NCBI RefSeq assembly: GCF_003046175.1
Contig: NZ_PZZM01000001.1
Span: 2,807,001 to 2,871,000, forward strand
Source of the DNA: Bosea sp. 124
Lineage (GTDB): Bacteria > Pseudomonadota > Alphaproteobacteria > Rhizobiales > Beijerinckiaceae
DNA length: 64,000 bases
Direction of reading: 5' to 3'
Shown: in pieces, positions 18,514-27,328 of the stretch
Numbering within the stretch: position 1 is the first letter of the stretch
Layout of the letters: every line of letters begins with the position of its first letter
The notes under the pieces: model-generated
The model's input: only the letters and a program-made list of their open reading frames with translations
Database searches by the model: none
Told to the model about the DNA's origin: nothing
Position numbers and translations under genes: made by a program

Positions 18514-18521
18514 CCGTCCGC

Positions 18522-18827
18522 TCAGAAGCGCGGCGTCTCGAAGGTGTTGGCGAACGGATTTGCGCCGGCGCCGATGCGGCCGGGCAGGGTCTCCTCGCCA
18601 TAGAAGCTGCCGGTGTTGGAATAGGCCGGGGCCGAGGCGAAATGCTGGCTGGCATAGCGGTTCATCGAGCCGACAGGGACGACGTTGCCGAGGTCGAAAT
18701 AGCTGCGCTTCTGGACGGTGATGCGCAGCGGGCCGCGGCGGCTCTGCGCCTCCGCGATCGTGGCCAGAACGGTCGACGCCGCGATGGAGATGGCAAAAAC
18801 GGCGGCAAGACGCTTGAGCGAAGCCAT
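18522..18827 (-). CDS. Small secreted protein, unknown function
   Basis: A 101-residue protein with a clear Sec signal peptide (LAAVFAISIAASTVLATIAEA, cleavage after AEA near residue 27). The mature part of about 74 residues is polar, with RSYFDLGNVVPVGSMNRYAS as its most distinctive stretch. It has no cysteine and no known motif. The lack of a lipobox suggests a soluble periplasmic or secreted protein. I recognise no named family. Confidence 0.72.
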   Translation of the reverse strand: MASLKRLAAVFAISIAASTVLATIAEAQSRRGPLRITVQKRSYFDLGNVVPVGSMNRYASQHFASAPAYSNTGSFYGEETLPGRIGAGANPFANTFETPRF

Positions 18828-18979
18828 GGCGACGAGATCTCCGGAACAGCGGCAACCCGCTTGATGTGGGGACGAAAACTTCACGGTGAAGAGTAGACTA
18901 CCGTAGTTAACGATTTTGTCAGCGCGACCAAAGCGACAAGCGCTTCGGAAGGCCCTCGCGCCCCGGCAAAGTGACGCGA

Positions 18980-20137
18980 TCAGCGCTTCGGCTGCGGCTG
19001 CGGCTTCGCGGGGCTGGCCGCTGCGCTCTTGGTGCGCAGCGCCGGCGTTGAGCCGTCGGCGTCGAGCCAGGAGACCTTGCGGCCGGAGGCGGAGAGGCGC
19101 GGGGGTGCACAGCCGGGCTGCCGGCTCAGCTCCGTGCGGGCGAAGGCGGTGCGCAGGGTGCGATCGTCGCCGGCATTGAGCAGGTCGATGCGGTCGATCA
19201 GGCAGACCAGTTGCTGCCGGTCGGCGGGCTTGCCGTCGCCGCCGCACCACCAGCCGGCCAGCGAGAGCGGCAGGGCGCCGCTATCCATCCGGAACGCGAT
19301 GCAGGGCCTGCTGGCCTCGCCGTCGTTCAGCGTCGCGTCGGCGGTCTCGACCGGGCCGAAGCGCGTCTGGATCGCCGTCGGCGTGCCACTGCGCTGCACC
19401 GACATCGCGCGCGAGGCGGCCTCGCGCACCAATGCGATGATGAAGGGCTGGGAGAGATCGCCGCGGCCATGCTCCACGGTCAGGCGCAGCAGCAGATGCG
19501 GCTTCGGCTCGGCGAAGCCGCCGAAACCCAGAATGTCCTCGCGCTGCGAGCCGTCCGCGCTGCGGCGCGCCTCAAGGGTAGCGGAGGAGCGGTCGAGCTC
19601 GGGCGATTCCAGACCGAACATCGGAATCGGTCTGGTGATGGCGATCCAGTTCTCCCGGCCGCTGAGGTTCTGCCGCGGCTCCTGCCAGACGTTGCGGACA
19701 GGACGGGTTTCCGGCGCCGCCGGCAGGGTCAGGCTGGCGATCGTCGCCTCGCTCTTGGACGACAGGGCGGTGACGAGCGTGGCGGTCAGCCCGATGCCGG
19801 TCGCGGCGGCGATGCTGCGCCAGACCAGCCCGCTGGTGAGGCGCAGGCTTGGCACGCGCAGCAGGACGCGCAGATGCCGCAGGCCGGCAAGACTGCGCCA
19901 CAGGCCGGCGAGGCCGCGCCAAAGATAGCCGAAGCCGGTCTCGATGCCATCGGCAAGGTGGATCAGGGCGGCGGCAAGGTCGATCGTCGCGAGGCGCGGC
20001 CATATGCCGGCCAACCGGTCGCCGAGCGGCCAACGGCCGTTCAACCAGCCACCGTCCAGCCCTGGCCGGAGATGCGGAATGACTGGCCAGGAGAGCCTGA
20101 GCCGGTCGCGCAGAAGCGATGCGATATGACCTGACAA
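18980..20137 (-). CDS. Hypothetical envelope protein with one membrane segment
   Basis: A 385-residue protein. The first 100 residues are rich in Trp, Leu and Arg (GYLWRGLAGLWRSLAGLRHL). One hydrophobic segment (about residues 106-125, IAAATGIGLTATLVTAL) precedes a soluble domain of about 260 residues with two or three cysteines (GWWCGGDG, QLVCLIDR, QPGCAPP). The C-terminus is low-complexity, Pro/Lys/Gln. Topology suggests a cytosolic N-terminus and periplasmic C-terminal domain. I recognise no family. Start choice among upstream ATGs is uncertain. Confidence 0.6.
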   Translation of the reverse strand: MSGHIASLLRDRLRLSWPVIPHLRPGLDGGWLNGRWPLGDRLAGIWPRLATIDLAAALIHLADGIETGFGYLWRGLAGLWRSLAGLRHLRVLLRVPSLRLTSGLVWRSIAAATGIGLTATLVTALSSKSEATIASLTLPAAPETRPVRNVWQEPRQNLSGRENWIAITRPIPMFGLESPELDRSSATLEARRSADGSQREDILGFGGFAEPKPHLLLRLTVEHGRGDLSQPFIIALVREAASRAMSVQRSGTPTAIQTRFGPVETADATLNDGEASRPCIAFRMDSGALPLSLAGWWCGGDGKPADRQQLVCLIDRIDLLNAGDDRTLRTAFARTELSRQPGCAPPRLSASGRKVSWLDADGSTPALRTKSAAASPAKPQPQPKR

Positions 20138-20622
20138 GACGCCGAACCCGCGTTTCCGCGTTGCTCCCCAGCAGCGCGGTCGTCCTCACCGGCGCCGAGG
20201 GTGAGGGCAGGCGGGTCAGCGGGCGGTTACCGCGGCGGGGGAATCGCCGCTTAGCGTGAACGGGCGGTCAACAGGCAGGGTTAATGCGAGCCGGAGCTGG
20301 TCCGGGGCCGACAGGCCCGGTCACGGCCAGATTGACTTTTGACCGTCTACGGTGTTCTCACATCGTCGTGGCATGCGGGGCGAGCGCCCTGGATGGCACT
20401 GCGAAGCTTCAGCCTTGCGGAATTGGCCCTGTGACTGTCCGTCTTACGACGAAACGCACGACCAAACCGGCGACCGGGACCACCGGGACGCCACGCTGAA
20501 TTTCGCCTCGGTTCCGGGACCCTCCCCCCCGGCGGGGGCATGATGCCGAACCCGCCTCGATCCCGAGACGGACGGCGCCCAGGGGGAGACCAAAACCGGT
20601 TTCATCCAAAAGGATCATCACC
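20138..20622. other. 485-base non-coding gap upstream of asd
   Basis: No gene is supported here; the short open frames lack ribosome-binding sites and homology. TTGACT at 20333 could be a -35 element for asd, but no good -10 follows. A C-run/G-run hairpin (around 20522-20537) lies ahead of the asd ribosome-binding site AAAAGGA. I see no riboswitch fold I recognise. Confidence 0.5.
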
Positions 20623-21657
20623 ATGAGCTTCAAGGTCGCGATCGTCGGCGCTACCGGCAATGTGGGCCACGAGATGCTGGACATCCTGGCCGAGCGCGCC
20701 TTCCCGGTCAGCGAGGTCGTGGCGCTCGCCTCCTCGCGGTCGATCGGCACCGAGGTTTCGTTCGGCGACCGGACGCTGAAGGTCAAGGCGCTGGAGCATT
20801 ACGACTTCTCCGACACGGACATCTGCCTGATGTCGGCTGGTGGCGAAGTCTCGAAGGAATGGTCGCCCAAGATCGGCGCGCAGGGCTGCGTCGTGATCGA
20901 CAACTCCTCGGCCTGGCGCATGCATCCGGATGTTCCGCTGATCGTGCCGGAGGTGAACGCCGCCGCCGCGGCCGGCTTCACCAAGATGAACATCATCGCC
21001 AACCCGAACTGCTCGACTGCGCAGCTCGTCGTCGCGCTGAAGCCGCTGCACGACCGCTACGTCATCAAGCGCGTCGTGGTCTCGACCTACCAATCGGTCT
21101 CTGGCGCCGGCAAGGAGGCGATGGACGAGCTCTTCAACCAGACGCGCTCGATCTTCGCCGCAGGCGAGATGGTCACCAAGAAGTTCCCCAAGCGCATCGC
21201 CTTCAACCTTATTCCGCAGATCGACGTCTTCATGGAGGACGGCTTCACCAAGGAAGAGTGGAAGATGATGGCGGAGACCAAGAAGATCCTCGACAAGAGC
21301 ATCAAGCTGACCGCGACTTGCGTGCGCGTGCCGGTCTTCATCAGCCATTCCGAAAGCGTCAACATCGAGTGCGAGAAGCCGGTGACGGCCGACGAGGCAC
21401 GCGAGGTCCTGCGCGCGGCGCCCGGCATCCTCGTCATCGACAAGCACGAGCCCGGTGGCTACATCACCCCGCACGAGGCGGCCGGCGAGGACGCGACCTA
21501 TATCTCGCGCATCCGCGAGGACAATACGGTCGAGAACGGCCTCGCCTTCTGGTGCGTCTCCGACAACCTCCGCAAGGGCGCGGCGCTGAACGCGGTGCAG
21601 ATCGCCGAAGTGCTGGTCAATCGCAAGCTGATCCAGCCGCGGCAGAAGGCGGCCTGA
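20623..21657 (+). CDS. asd: Aspartate-semialdehyde dehydrogenase
   Basis: A 344-residue NADPH enzyme that reduces aspartyl phosphate to aspartate semialdehyde, the branch point to lysine/diaminopimelate, threonine and methionine. The N-terminal nucleotide motif is VGATGNVG. The active-site Cys is in ANPNCSTAQL, with the conserved GKEAMDEL stretch after it. Length matches the Gram-negative/fungal-independent class of about 340. The start at 20623 follows AAAAGGATCATCACC. It is followed by a strong terminator and stands alone. Confidence 0.95.
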   Translation: MSFKVAIVGATGNVGHEMLDILAERAFPVSEVVALASSRSIGTEVSFGDRTLKVKALEHYDFSDTDICLMSAGGEVSKEWSPKIGAQGCVVIDNSSAWRMHPDVPLIVPEVNAAAAAGFTKMNIIANPNCSTAQLVVALKPLHDRYVIKRVVVSTYQSVSGAGKEAMDELFNQTRSIFAAGEMVTKKFPKRIAFNLIPQIDVFMEDGFTKEEWKMMAETKKILDKSIKLTATCVRVPVFISHSESVNIECEKPVTADEAREVLRAAPGILVIDKHEPGGYITPHEAAGEDATYISRIREDNTVENGLAFWCVSDNLRKGAALNAVQIAEVLVNRKLIQPRQKAA

Positions 21658-21686
21658 GGCGGCCCGCTCCGGCATCCCTTGAACGA

Positions 21687-21711
21687 GGCGGGCTTTGCGG
21701 CCCGCCTTTTT
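21687..21711 (+). terminator. Rho-independent terminator of asd
   Basis: A seven-base GC stem, GGCGGGC (21687-21693) with GCCCGCC (21700-21706) around a 6-base loop, is followed by TTTTT. It lies 30 bases past the asd stop. Confidence 0.88.
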
Positions 21712-21921
21712 CGTTTCCGGAGGCGAGTGTCACGATGGCGTGAGCCGCGGCGGTGAGGCCCGGCCTGCGGTGCGTTGCTGCATGCAGGTCGTTCGATCTT
21801 TGCGCAACCGTCGCCGAGCAAATCGACTAGTGTCGCGGCTCCCTTGCGACACGACGTTGACTTGCCAAACGCTCCCCATCCCGAACCGCCGCCGCTGCCC
21901 AGGGCCGAGCCGACGCCGCCC

Positions 21922-22794
21922 ATGCGTCATGATGCGCCGTTTCGCGGCATCGCGCTCGTCCTGCTCGCGAGCATCTTCCTGACCTCGGCCGACATGGTCT
22001 CGAAGCTCCTGACGCTCGAGATCCCGCCGCTGCAGGTGGCATGGCTGCGCTATGGCACCTTCAGCGTGATCATGCTGGCGATCGTCTGGCGCCGCGGCGG
22101 CATCGAACGGCTCCGGACGCAGCGGCCGATGCTGCAGTTCCTGCGCGGCATCGGCGTGCTGGCCTCCTCGATCTTCTTTGTGACGGCGCTGCGCTATATG
22201 CCGCTCGCGGATGCGACGGCGACCGGCTTCGTCGCCCCGCTTTTCGTCACCGCGCTGTCGATCCCGATTCTCGGGGAGACGATCGGCTGGCGGCGCTGGA
22301 CGGCGACGCTGATCGGCTTCGTCGGGGTCGTCATAGTGGTGCGGCCCGGTGGGGCAGGCTTCCACATCGCTTCGCTGCTGGCGGTGATTTCCGCGTTCGC
22401 CTGGGCTTTCGCGATGATCATGACGCGGATGATGAGCAGGACGGAGAGCCCGCTCGCGACGCTGACCTATTCGGCGACGATCGGGTTCGGCCTGACCAGC
22501 CTAGCGATGCCGTTCCTGTGGGGACCGGTGACGCCGGTGATTCTGCTGATGGGAATCTTCGTCGGCGCCTCGTCGACTGTTGGGCACTGGCTGATCGTCC
22601 TGGCCTATCGCCACGCCGACGCTTCGCTGCTCGCGCCCTTCTCCTACATACAGCTGCTCTGGGCTTCGCTCTTCGGCTTCCTGATCTTCACCGTGCTGCC
22701 GGATGTCTGGACGCTGGTCGGCGCCGTCATCATCGCTGGCTCGGGCCTTTATACCGCGCATCGCGAACGGATCCGGGCGAAGTTTCCGGGCTGA
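21922..22794 (+). CDS. DMT-superfamily (EamA) transporter
   Basis: A 290-residue inner-membrane protein with ten hydrophobic segments in two EamA repeats. The first repeat includes PPLQVAWLRYGTF and LRYMPLADATAT; the second includes AYRHADASLLAPFSYIQLLW, both typical of the drug/metabolite transporter superfamily. The ATG at 21922 gives the standard length; the open frame upstream adds a proline-rich stretch and is probably not translated. The substrate is unknown. It converges with the TetR gene. Confidence 0.85.
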   Translation: MRHDAPFRGIALVLLASIFLTSADMVSKLLTLEIPPLQVAWLRYGTFSVIMLAIVWRRGGIERLRTQRPMLQFLRGIGVLASSIFFVTALRYMPLADATATGFVAPLFVTALSIPILGETIGWRRWTATLIGFVGVVIVVRPGGAGFHIASLLAVISAFAWAFAMIMTRMMSRTESPLATLTYSATIGFGLTSLAMPFLWGPVTPVILLMGIFVGASSTVGHWLIVLAYRHADASLLAPFSYIQLLWASLFGFLIFTVLPDVWTLVGAVIIAGSGLYTAHRERIRAKFPG

Positions 22795-22862
22795 GCCACG
22801 GATCTCCCGTTCCGTCGCGCCGGCTTTTCTCAAAAGCACGCCCCACGCCCCGGACGGATGAC

Positions 22863-23528
22863 TTATCGTCTCGGCGTGCCGTAGCGCGCGAGGAACATCT
22901 CGACCGCGGAGGCGACGACGCGCGCAATCTCCGCCTGCGACGGCGGCTCGCGATGGGCGTTGAACAGGCGCGGCCGCAGCATCGTCGACTGGCAGAGATC
23001 GATGAACTGCACGGCGGCGAGATAGGTGTCGTCGATCGACAGCAGGCCTCGCTCGACTTTGTCGGCGAGGAACTGCGACAGGCGATGGGCGCCCTGCTTG
23101 GGGCCTCGCTCGTAGAACTCGCGGCCAAGATCCGGCATCCGCTCGGCGACGCCGATCACGATGCGATGCGCGCTGACCGCGAAATCGCCGCAGAGGAGTT
23201 GCACGAGCCCCTCGCCGAAGCTGGCGAGGGCATGGCCGAGATCGGGATCGTCGCTCAAGGCTGCATAGACGCCCTGCTTCTGCATCTCGCGCTCGCGCTC
23301 GATCAAGGCGACGAAGAGATGCTCCTTGTCGGCGAAATAGACATAGAGCGTGCCCTTCGAGACTCCGGCCGCCGCCGCGATCTCGTTCATGCTTGCCGCG
23401 TCGAAGCCCTGCGCTGTGAAGACAGCATGCGCGCCGTCGAGAATCTGGCGGCGTTTGTCGGGGTCCATGCCCGCGACGCGGCGATTGCGCGCGGCGGGTT
23501 TAACGATCAGCTTAGCAGTTTGGTTCAT
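22863..23528 (-). CDS. TetR/AcrR-family repressor, probable regulator of the adjacent efflux pump
   Basis: A 221-residue regulator. The N-terminal helix-turn-helix (about residues 25-70) contains ILDGAHAVFTAQGFDAASM, AAAAGVSKGTLYVYFADKEHLF. The C-terminal helical ligand domain is of the AcrR-like length. It is divergent from an EmrAB-type efflux operon, with two identical palindromes between, so it very likely represses the pump and itself until a ligand binds. The inducer cannot be read from sequence. Confidence 0.9.
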   Translation of the reverse strand: MNQTAKLIVKPAARNRRVAGMDPDKRRQILDGAHAVFTAQGFDAASMNEIAAAAGVSKGTLYVYFADKEHLFVALIEREREMQKQGVYAALSDDPDLGHALASFGEGLVQLLCGDFAVSAHRIVIGVAERMPDLGREFYERGPKQGAHRLSQFLADKVERGLLSIDDTYLAAVQFIDLCQSTMLRPRLFNAHREPPSQAEIARVVASAVEMFLARYGTPRR

Positions 23529-23568
23529 TGTCTCATCCGGCAGCCAGACGGCGTGCTTGAAAAAAGAA

Positions 23569-23647
23569 TCGAACCAAACGGTTCGATGCGGCTTGATATG
23601 CGCGAAGCGCCGCGCTATTTCAAGTTCAATCGAACCGACTGGTTCGA
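23569..23647. promoter_or_regulatory. Tandem TetR operators between regulator and efflux genes
   Basis: Two copies of a perfect 7-base dyad with a 4-base spacer: TCGAACC/GGTTCGA at 23569-23586 (spacer AAAC) and at 23630-23647 (spacer GACT). Centres are 61 bases apart, close to six helical turns. The distal copy is near the TetR start and the proximal copy is 24 bases before the pump start, so each promoter has its own operator. Confidence 0.85.
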
Positions 23648-23670
23648 ATTGTTTTGATCAGGACCAGGCC

Positions 23671-24864
23671 ATGGTTGCCGATATCATTACCCGCCTGCGC
23701 AGCGACCGACTCCAACTCGTCGATCCGGCGCTCGAGACCACGCAGCCGCCGGCAGAGTTGCGGCGCAGCGCGGAGGAAGCGCCCACGCGAACCACGACAC
23801 CGGCTGCCCCGTTGCCGAAGGCCATGACGCTGCGACGCGCCGGGTTGATGCTGCTCGGCACGGCGGCAGTGGGTGCCGGCCTCTGGTTCGGCGGTGGCTG
23901 GTGGCTCAATGGTCGCTTCATCGTCTCGACCGACGATGCCTATGTCGGCGCCGAGATGGCGACGATCTCGGCCAAGCTCGCGGCCAATATCGCGTCCGTC
24001 TCCGTGACCCAGAACCAGGAGGTCAAGGCCGGCCAGCCGCTAGTCGCGCTCGACGACGGCGATTGGCGCCTGGCGCTGGAGAGCGCCCGTGCCAAGAGCG
24101 CGACGGCCACCGCGACGCTCGCGCGCATCGACAGCCAGATCGAGGCCGGCCGCGCCAGCCTGCTGCAGGCGCTGGCGCAGCAGACCTCGGCCCAGGCGGG
24201 GGTCACGCGCACCGTCGCGGATTTCGCGCGCGCCAGCAGCCTCGCGGCCAAGTCCTTCGGCTCGCAGGCGACACTCGACGCAGCGACGGCCGCGCGCGAT
24301 CAGGCGAGGGCCTCGTTAGGCAGCGCCCAGGCCGGCGTCTCGGCGGCCCAGGCGAATATCGAGGTGCTGAAGGCGCAGCGCATCGAGGGCGCGCGGCAGG
24401 TGGACGAACTCAGGGTGGCGGAACAGAAGGCCGAGCGCGATCTGAGCTTCACCAAGGTCAACGCGCCGATCGACGGGCTCGTCGCCAACACCAATGTCCA
24501 GATCGGCGATCTCGTCAGCGCCGGCAAGCGGCTGATGTCGATCGTCCCGCTAGACCAGGTTTATGTCGACGCCAATTTCAAGGAGACGCAGGTCGGCCCG
24601 CTGAAGATCGGCGACCGCGCGACGATCACCGTCGATGCGCTGCCAGGCCAGGTCTTCCAGGGCAAGGTCAGCGGCATCGCCGGTGGCACCGGCTCTGTCT
24701 TCACGCTGTTGCCGCCGGACAACGCGACCGGCAACTTCACCAAGATCGTCCAGCGCGTGCCGGTGCGCATTGCGCTGGCGCCGGAAGCGGCCGGGCGCCA
24801 TGTGCTGCGGCCGGGCATGTCGGTGGTGGTGAAGATCGATCCGCGGCCCGCGAGCGAGCGCTGA
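23671..24864 (+). CDS. emrA: EmrA-like membrane fusion protein (HlyD family)
   Basis: A 397-residue periplasmic adaptor. One membrane anchor lies near residues 55-77 (AGLMLLGTAAVGAGLWFGGG). The biotinyl-lipoyl-like domain shows STDDAYVGAEMATISAKLA, typical of EmrA, then a long Ala-rich alpha-hairpin (about residues 140-265) and a barrel domain with VDANFKETQVG. It links the EmrB-type transporter to an outer-membrane channel (not in the window). The ATG at 23671 begins just after the second TetR operator. Confidence 0.9.
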   Translation: MVADIITRLRSDRLQLVDPALETTQPPAELRRSAEEAPTRTTTPAAPLPKAMTLRRAGLMLLGTAAVGAGLWFGGGWWLNGRFIVSTDDAYVGAEMATISAKLAANIASVSVTQNQEVKAGQPLVALDDGDWRLALESARAKSATATATLARIDSQIEAGRASLLQALAQQTSAQAGVTRTVADFARASSLAAKSFGSQATLDAATAARDQARASLGSAQAGVSAAQANIEVLKAQRIEGARQVDELRVAEQKAERDLSFTKVNAPIDGLVANTNVQIGDLVSAGKRLMSIVPLDQVYVDANFKETQVGPLKIGDRATITVDALPGQVFQGKVSGIAGGTGSVFTLLPPDNATGNFTKIVQRVPVRIALAPEAAGRHVLRPGMSVVVKIDPRPASER

Positions 24865-24881
24865 CAGAAAGATCCCTTCAC

Positions 24882-24941
24882 CCCAGCCCTCATCCTTCGA
24901 GACGCATTCCTTGCGGAGGCGCTCCTCGGTTGAGGGCTGGG
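24882..24941. repeat. Inverted repeat in the emrA-emrB gap
   Basis: Arms CCCAGCCCTCA (24882-24892) and TGAGGGCTGGG (24931-24941) form an 11-base perfect stem with a 38-base loop. It lies between the two pump genes on one transcript, so it may stabilise or attenuate the message. It looks like a mobile-type intergenic repeat. Confidence 0.7.
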
Positions 24942-24972
24942 TTACTCATGACCGAGGCAATGGGAGGCCATC

Positions 24973-26559
24973 ATGGCCACCGCGACCCTAACCAGCGCAG
25001 CCGGCGTCCCGCCGGCCGAGGATGCCATCCCGTTGCGCCGGATCTTCGCCTTCGTGGCGATGATCTTCGGCATGTTCATGGCGATCCTCGATATCCAGAT
25101 CGTCTCGGCCTCGCTGGCCGAGATCCAGGCGGGGCTGTCGGCGTCCGCGGACGAGATCGCCTGGGTGCAGACGGCCTATCTGATCGCGGAAGTGATCATG
25201 ATTCCGCTATCGGGCTATCTCAGCCGGGCGTTGTCGACGCGCGTGTTCTTCACCATTGCGGCTGCGGGCTTCACCATCGCCAGCGTGCTGTGTGCTACAT
25301 CGTCCTCGATCAACGAGATGATCCTGTGGCGCGCCGTGCAGGGCTTCATCGGCGGCGGCATGATTCCCGGTGTCTTCGCCGCTGCCTTCACGATCTTTCC
25401 GGCCTCGAAGCGCCCGATCGTCTCGCCGCTGATCGGGCTCGTGGCGACGCTCGCGCCGACCATCGGCCCGACGGTCGGCGGCTATCTCAGCAGCGCCTTC
25501 TCCTGGCACTGGCTCTTCCTCGTCAATGTCGTGCCCGGCATCTGCGTCTCGATCGCCGCCTGGACACTGATCGATTTCGACAAGCCGCAGAAGGGGCTGC
25601 TGAAGCGCTTCGACTGGCTCGGCCTGCTCGGCATGGCCGGTTTCCTCGGCAGCCTCGAATATGTGCTGGAGGAGGGGACGCGGCTCGACTGGTTCGAGAG
25701 CCCCGAGATCGTGTTCTTCACGGTCCTGATGCTGGCTGGAGCGGTGCTGTTCTTCTGGCGCGCGCTGACCCGGGACGATCCGCTGGTCGATCTCTACGCC
25801 TTCACCAACCGCAACTTCGCCTTCGGCTCGCTGTTCTCATTCTGCATGGGCATCGGACTCTACGGGCTGACCTATCTCTACCCGGTCTATCTCGGGCGCA
25901 TCCGAGGCTATGACGCGCTGCAGATCGGCGAGACCATGTTCGTCACGGGGCTCTTCATGTTCCTGACGGCGCCGATTGCCGGCAAGCTCTCGCAGAAGAT
26001 CGACCCGCGCGTGCAGATGATGATCGGCTTCGCCGGCTTCGCACTGGGGACGTATATCGCGAGCGGCATCACCTCCGACTGGGATTTCCACGAGTTGCTG
26101 ATCCCCCAGATCCTGCGCGGCGTCTCGCTGATGCTGTGCATGGTGCCGATCAACAATCTCGCGCTCGGCACGCTGCCGCCGGCGCAGCTCAAGAACGCGT
26201 CGGGCCTCTACAACCTCACGCGGAATCTGGGCGGCGCGGTCGGGCTGGCCGTGATCAACACGATGCTCAACAGCCGCACTGACCTGCACATCACCCGGCT
26301 GCACGAGAGCGTCGCCGCCGGCCGGCAGGTGGCGGAGGAGGCCATCGCCCAGACGATGCAGCGCTTCCTCGACTATGGCGATGCCGCCGAACAGATGGCG
26401 CTCGCCCTGATCAACCAGCGCGCCCACAAGCAGGCGCTGATCATGGCCTTCGGCGATGTCTTCCTCGCCCTGACCTTCATCTTCGGCAGCCTCGTGCTGC
26501 TGGCGCTGTTCATGCGCAAGCCTCCGGCCGCGGCGCCGGGCGGCGGCGGAGGACACTGA
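24973..26559 (+). CDS. emrB: EmrB/QacA-type DHA2 multidrug MFS transporter
   Basis: A 528-residue inner-membrane proton-coupled exporter with about 14 hydrophobic segments. Motif DIQIVSASLAEIQAGL (segment 1) and WVQTAYLIAEVIMIPLSGYLS are hallmarks of the DHA2 family, with GPTVGGYLSSAFSWHWLF carrying motif C. A Gly-rich tail ends the protein. GGGAGG precedes the ATG at 24973. With the upstream adaptor it forms a tripartite pump under TetR control. Confidence 0.92.
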   Translation: MATATLTSAAGVPPAEDAIPLRRIFAFVAMIFGMFMAILDIQIVSASLAEIQAGLSASADEIAWVQTAYLIAEVIMIPLSGYLSRALSTRVFFTIAAAGFTIASVLCATSSSINEMILWRAVQGFIGGGMIPGVFAAAFTIFPASKRPIVSPLIGLVATLAPTIGPTVGGYLSSAFSWHWLFLVNVVPGICVSIAAWTLIDFDKPQKGLLKRFDWLGLLGMAGFLGSLEYVLEEGTRLDWFESPEIVFFTVLMLAGAVLFFWRALTRDDPLVDLYAFTNRNFAFGSLFSFCMGIGLYGLTYLYPVYLGRIRGYDALQIGETMFVTGLFMFLTAPIAGKLSQKIDPRVQMMIGFAGFALGTYIASGITSDWDFHELLIPQILRGVSLMLCMVPINNLALGTLPPAQLKNASGLYNLTRNLGGAVGLAVINTMLNSRTDLHITRLHESVAAGRQVAEEAIAQTMQRFLDYGDAAEQMALALINQRAHKQALIMAFGDVFLALTFIFGSLVLLALFMRKPPAAAPGGGGGH

Positions 26560-26567
26560 GCAGCCGG

Positions 26568-26646
26568 TCGTCATCGCGAGCGCGGCGCGGCCATTCAGAC
26601 GGAGACGCGATCCCGCTAGGGATGGCTTCGCTGCGCTCGCGACGAC
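26568..26646. repeat. Intergenic inverted repeat downstream of emrB
   Basis: The left arm GTCGTCATCGCGAGCG (26568-26583) pairs with the right arm CGCTCGCGACGAC (26634-26646), leaving a 3-base bulge. The interior includes GCGATCCCGCTAGGGATGGC, with a smaller ATCCC/GGGAT dyad. It resembles interspersed repeats of Rhizobiales genomes. Confidence 0.7.
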
Positions 26647-26710
26647 ACCGTGCCGCACCCGCGAAGATTGACACGGGAACGTCTTTGCGACAAATATAAC
26701 AATGATATCA

Positions 26711-26735
26711 GTAGTTTAGATGATTTCTAAACTAC
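26711..26735. promoter_or_regulatory. Iron control element (Irr box) upstream of irr
   Basis: A perfect 10-base dyad: GTAGTTTAGA (26711-26720) and TCTAAACTAC (26726-26735) around TGATT. The core TTTAGA...TCTAAA matches the iron control element bound by Irr in rhizobia as I know it. It is about 35 bases upstream of the irr start, consistent with autoregulation. Confidence 0.8.
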
Positions 26736-26769
26736 GACCGGTCAGCCGGCATAGTGGAAGGCGTTTTCG

Positions 26770-27318
26770 ATGAGCGTTTCGTCCCTGAAGGATCAGGACC
26801 AGCAGCGGGTCATGGCGGATCATATTCCGTGGCCGCAGAAAAGCCCTGCCTCCTGCCCGATCAGCGCCGTGAAAGCACGGCTGCGCACTGCCGGCCTGCG
26901 GCCGACGCGGCAGCGCATGGCGCTGGGCTGGCTGCTCTTCGCCAAGGGCGACCGGCATGTCAGCGCCGAGATGCTTTATGAAGAGGCGCTGCGCGCCCGC
27001 GAGCCGCTTTCGCTGGCCACCGTCTACAACACGCTGCGCCAGTTCTCGGAAGCCGGCCTGCTGCGCCAGGTCTCGGTTTCGGGTCCGAAGACCTTCTTCG
27101 ACACCAATGTCTCCGAGCATCATCATTTCTACAATGAGGACGACGAGACGGTCGTCGACATCCCGGGGTCGACCATCCAGGTGGCCGGCCTGCCCGACGC
27201 GCCGGACGGCATGATGATCTCCTCGGTCGAGGTCATCGTGCGCCTGCGCCGCGCCGATGGCCAGGAGATCGAGAGCCGCACGATCGAGAGCCGCATGCCG
27301 GTGGGCCATCACGCGTGA
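26770..27318 (+). CDS. irr: Iron response regulator Irr (Fur superfamily)
   Basis: A 182-residue Fur-superfamily regulator. The DNA-binding region reads GLRPTRQRMALGWLLFAKGDRHVSAEMLYEEA, and the heme-related triple histidine is in VSEHHHFYNEDDE, both diagnostic of Irr. Near residue 30 the stretch SCPISAV aligns with the heme regulatory motif GCPWHD of Bradyrhizobium Irr: the Cys-Pro pair remains but the Trp-His-Asp is lost. The C-terminal tail is longer than in B. japonicum. Irr senses iron through heme status. It leads an irr-bfd-bfr cluster. Confidence 0.93.
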   Translation: MSVSSLKDQDQQRVMADHIPWPQKSPASCPISAVKARLRTAGLRPTRQRMALGWLLFAKGDRHVSAEMLYEEALRAREPLSLATVYNTLRQFSEAGLLRQVSVSGPKTFFDTNVSEHHHFYNEDDETVVDIPGSTIQVAGLPDAPDGMMISSVEVIVRLRRADGQEIESRTIESRMPVGHHA

Positions 27319-27328
27319 TCGTCTGCTC

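Noticed and set aside
20284..20543. Small frames in the gap before asd
   Set aside because: No ribosome-binding site, no homology, and biased composition; treated as non-coding.
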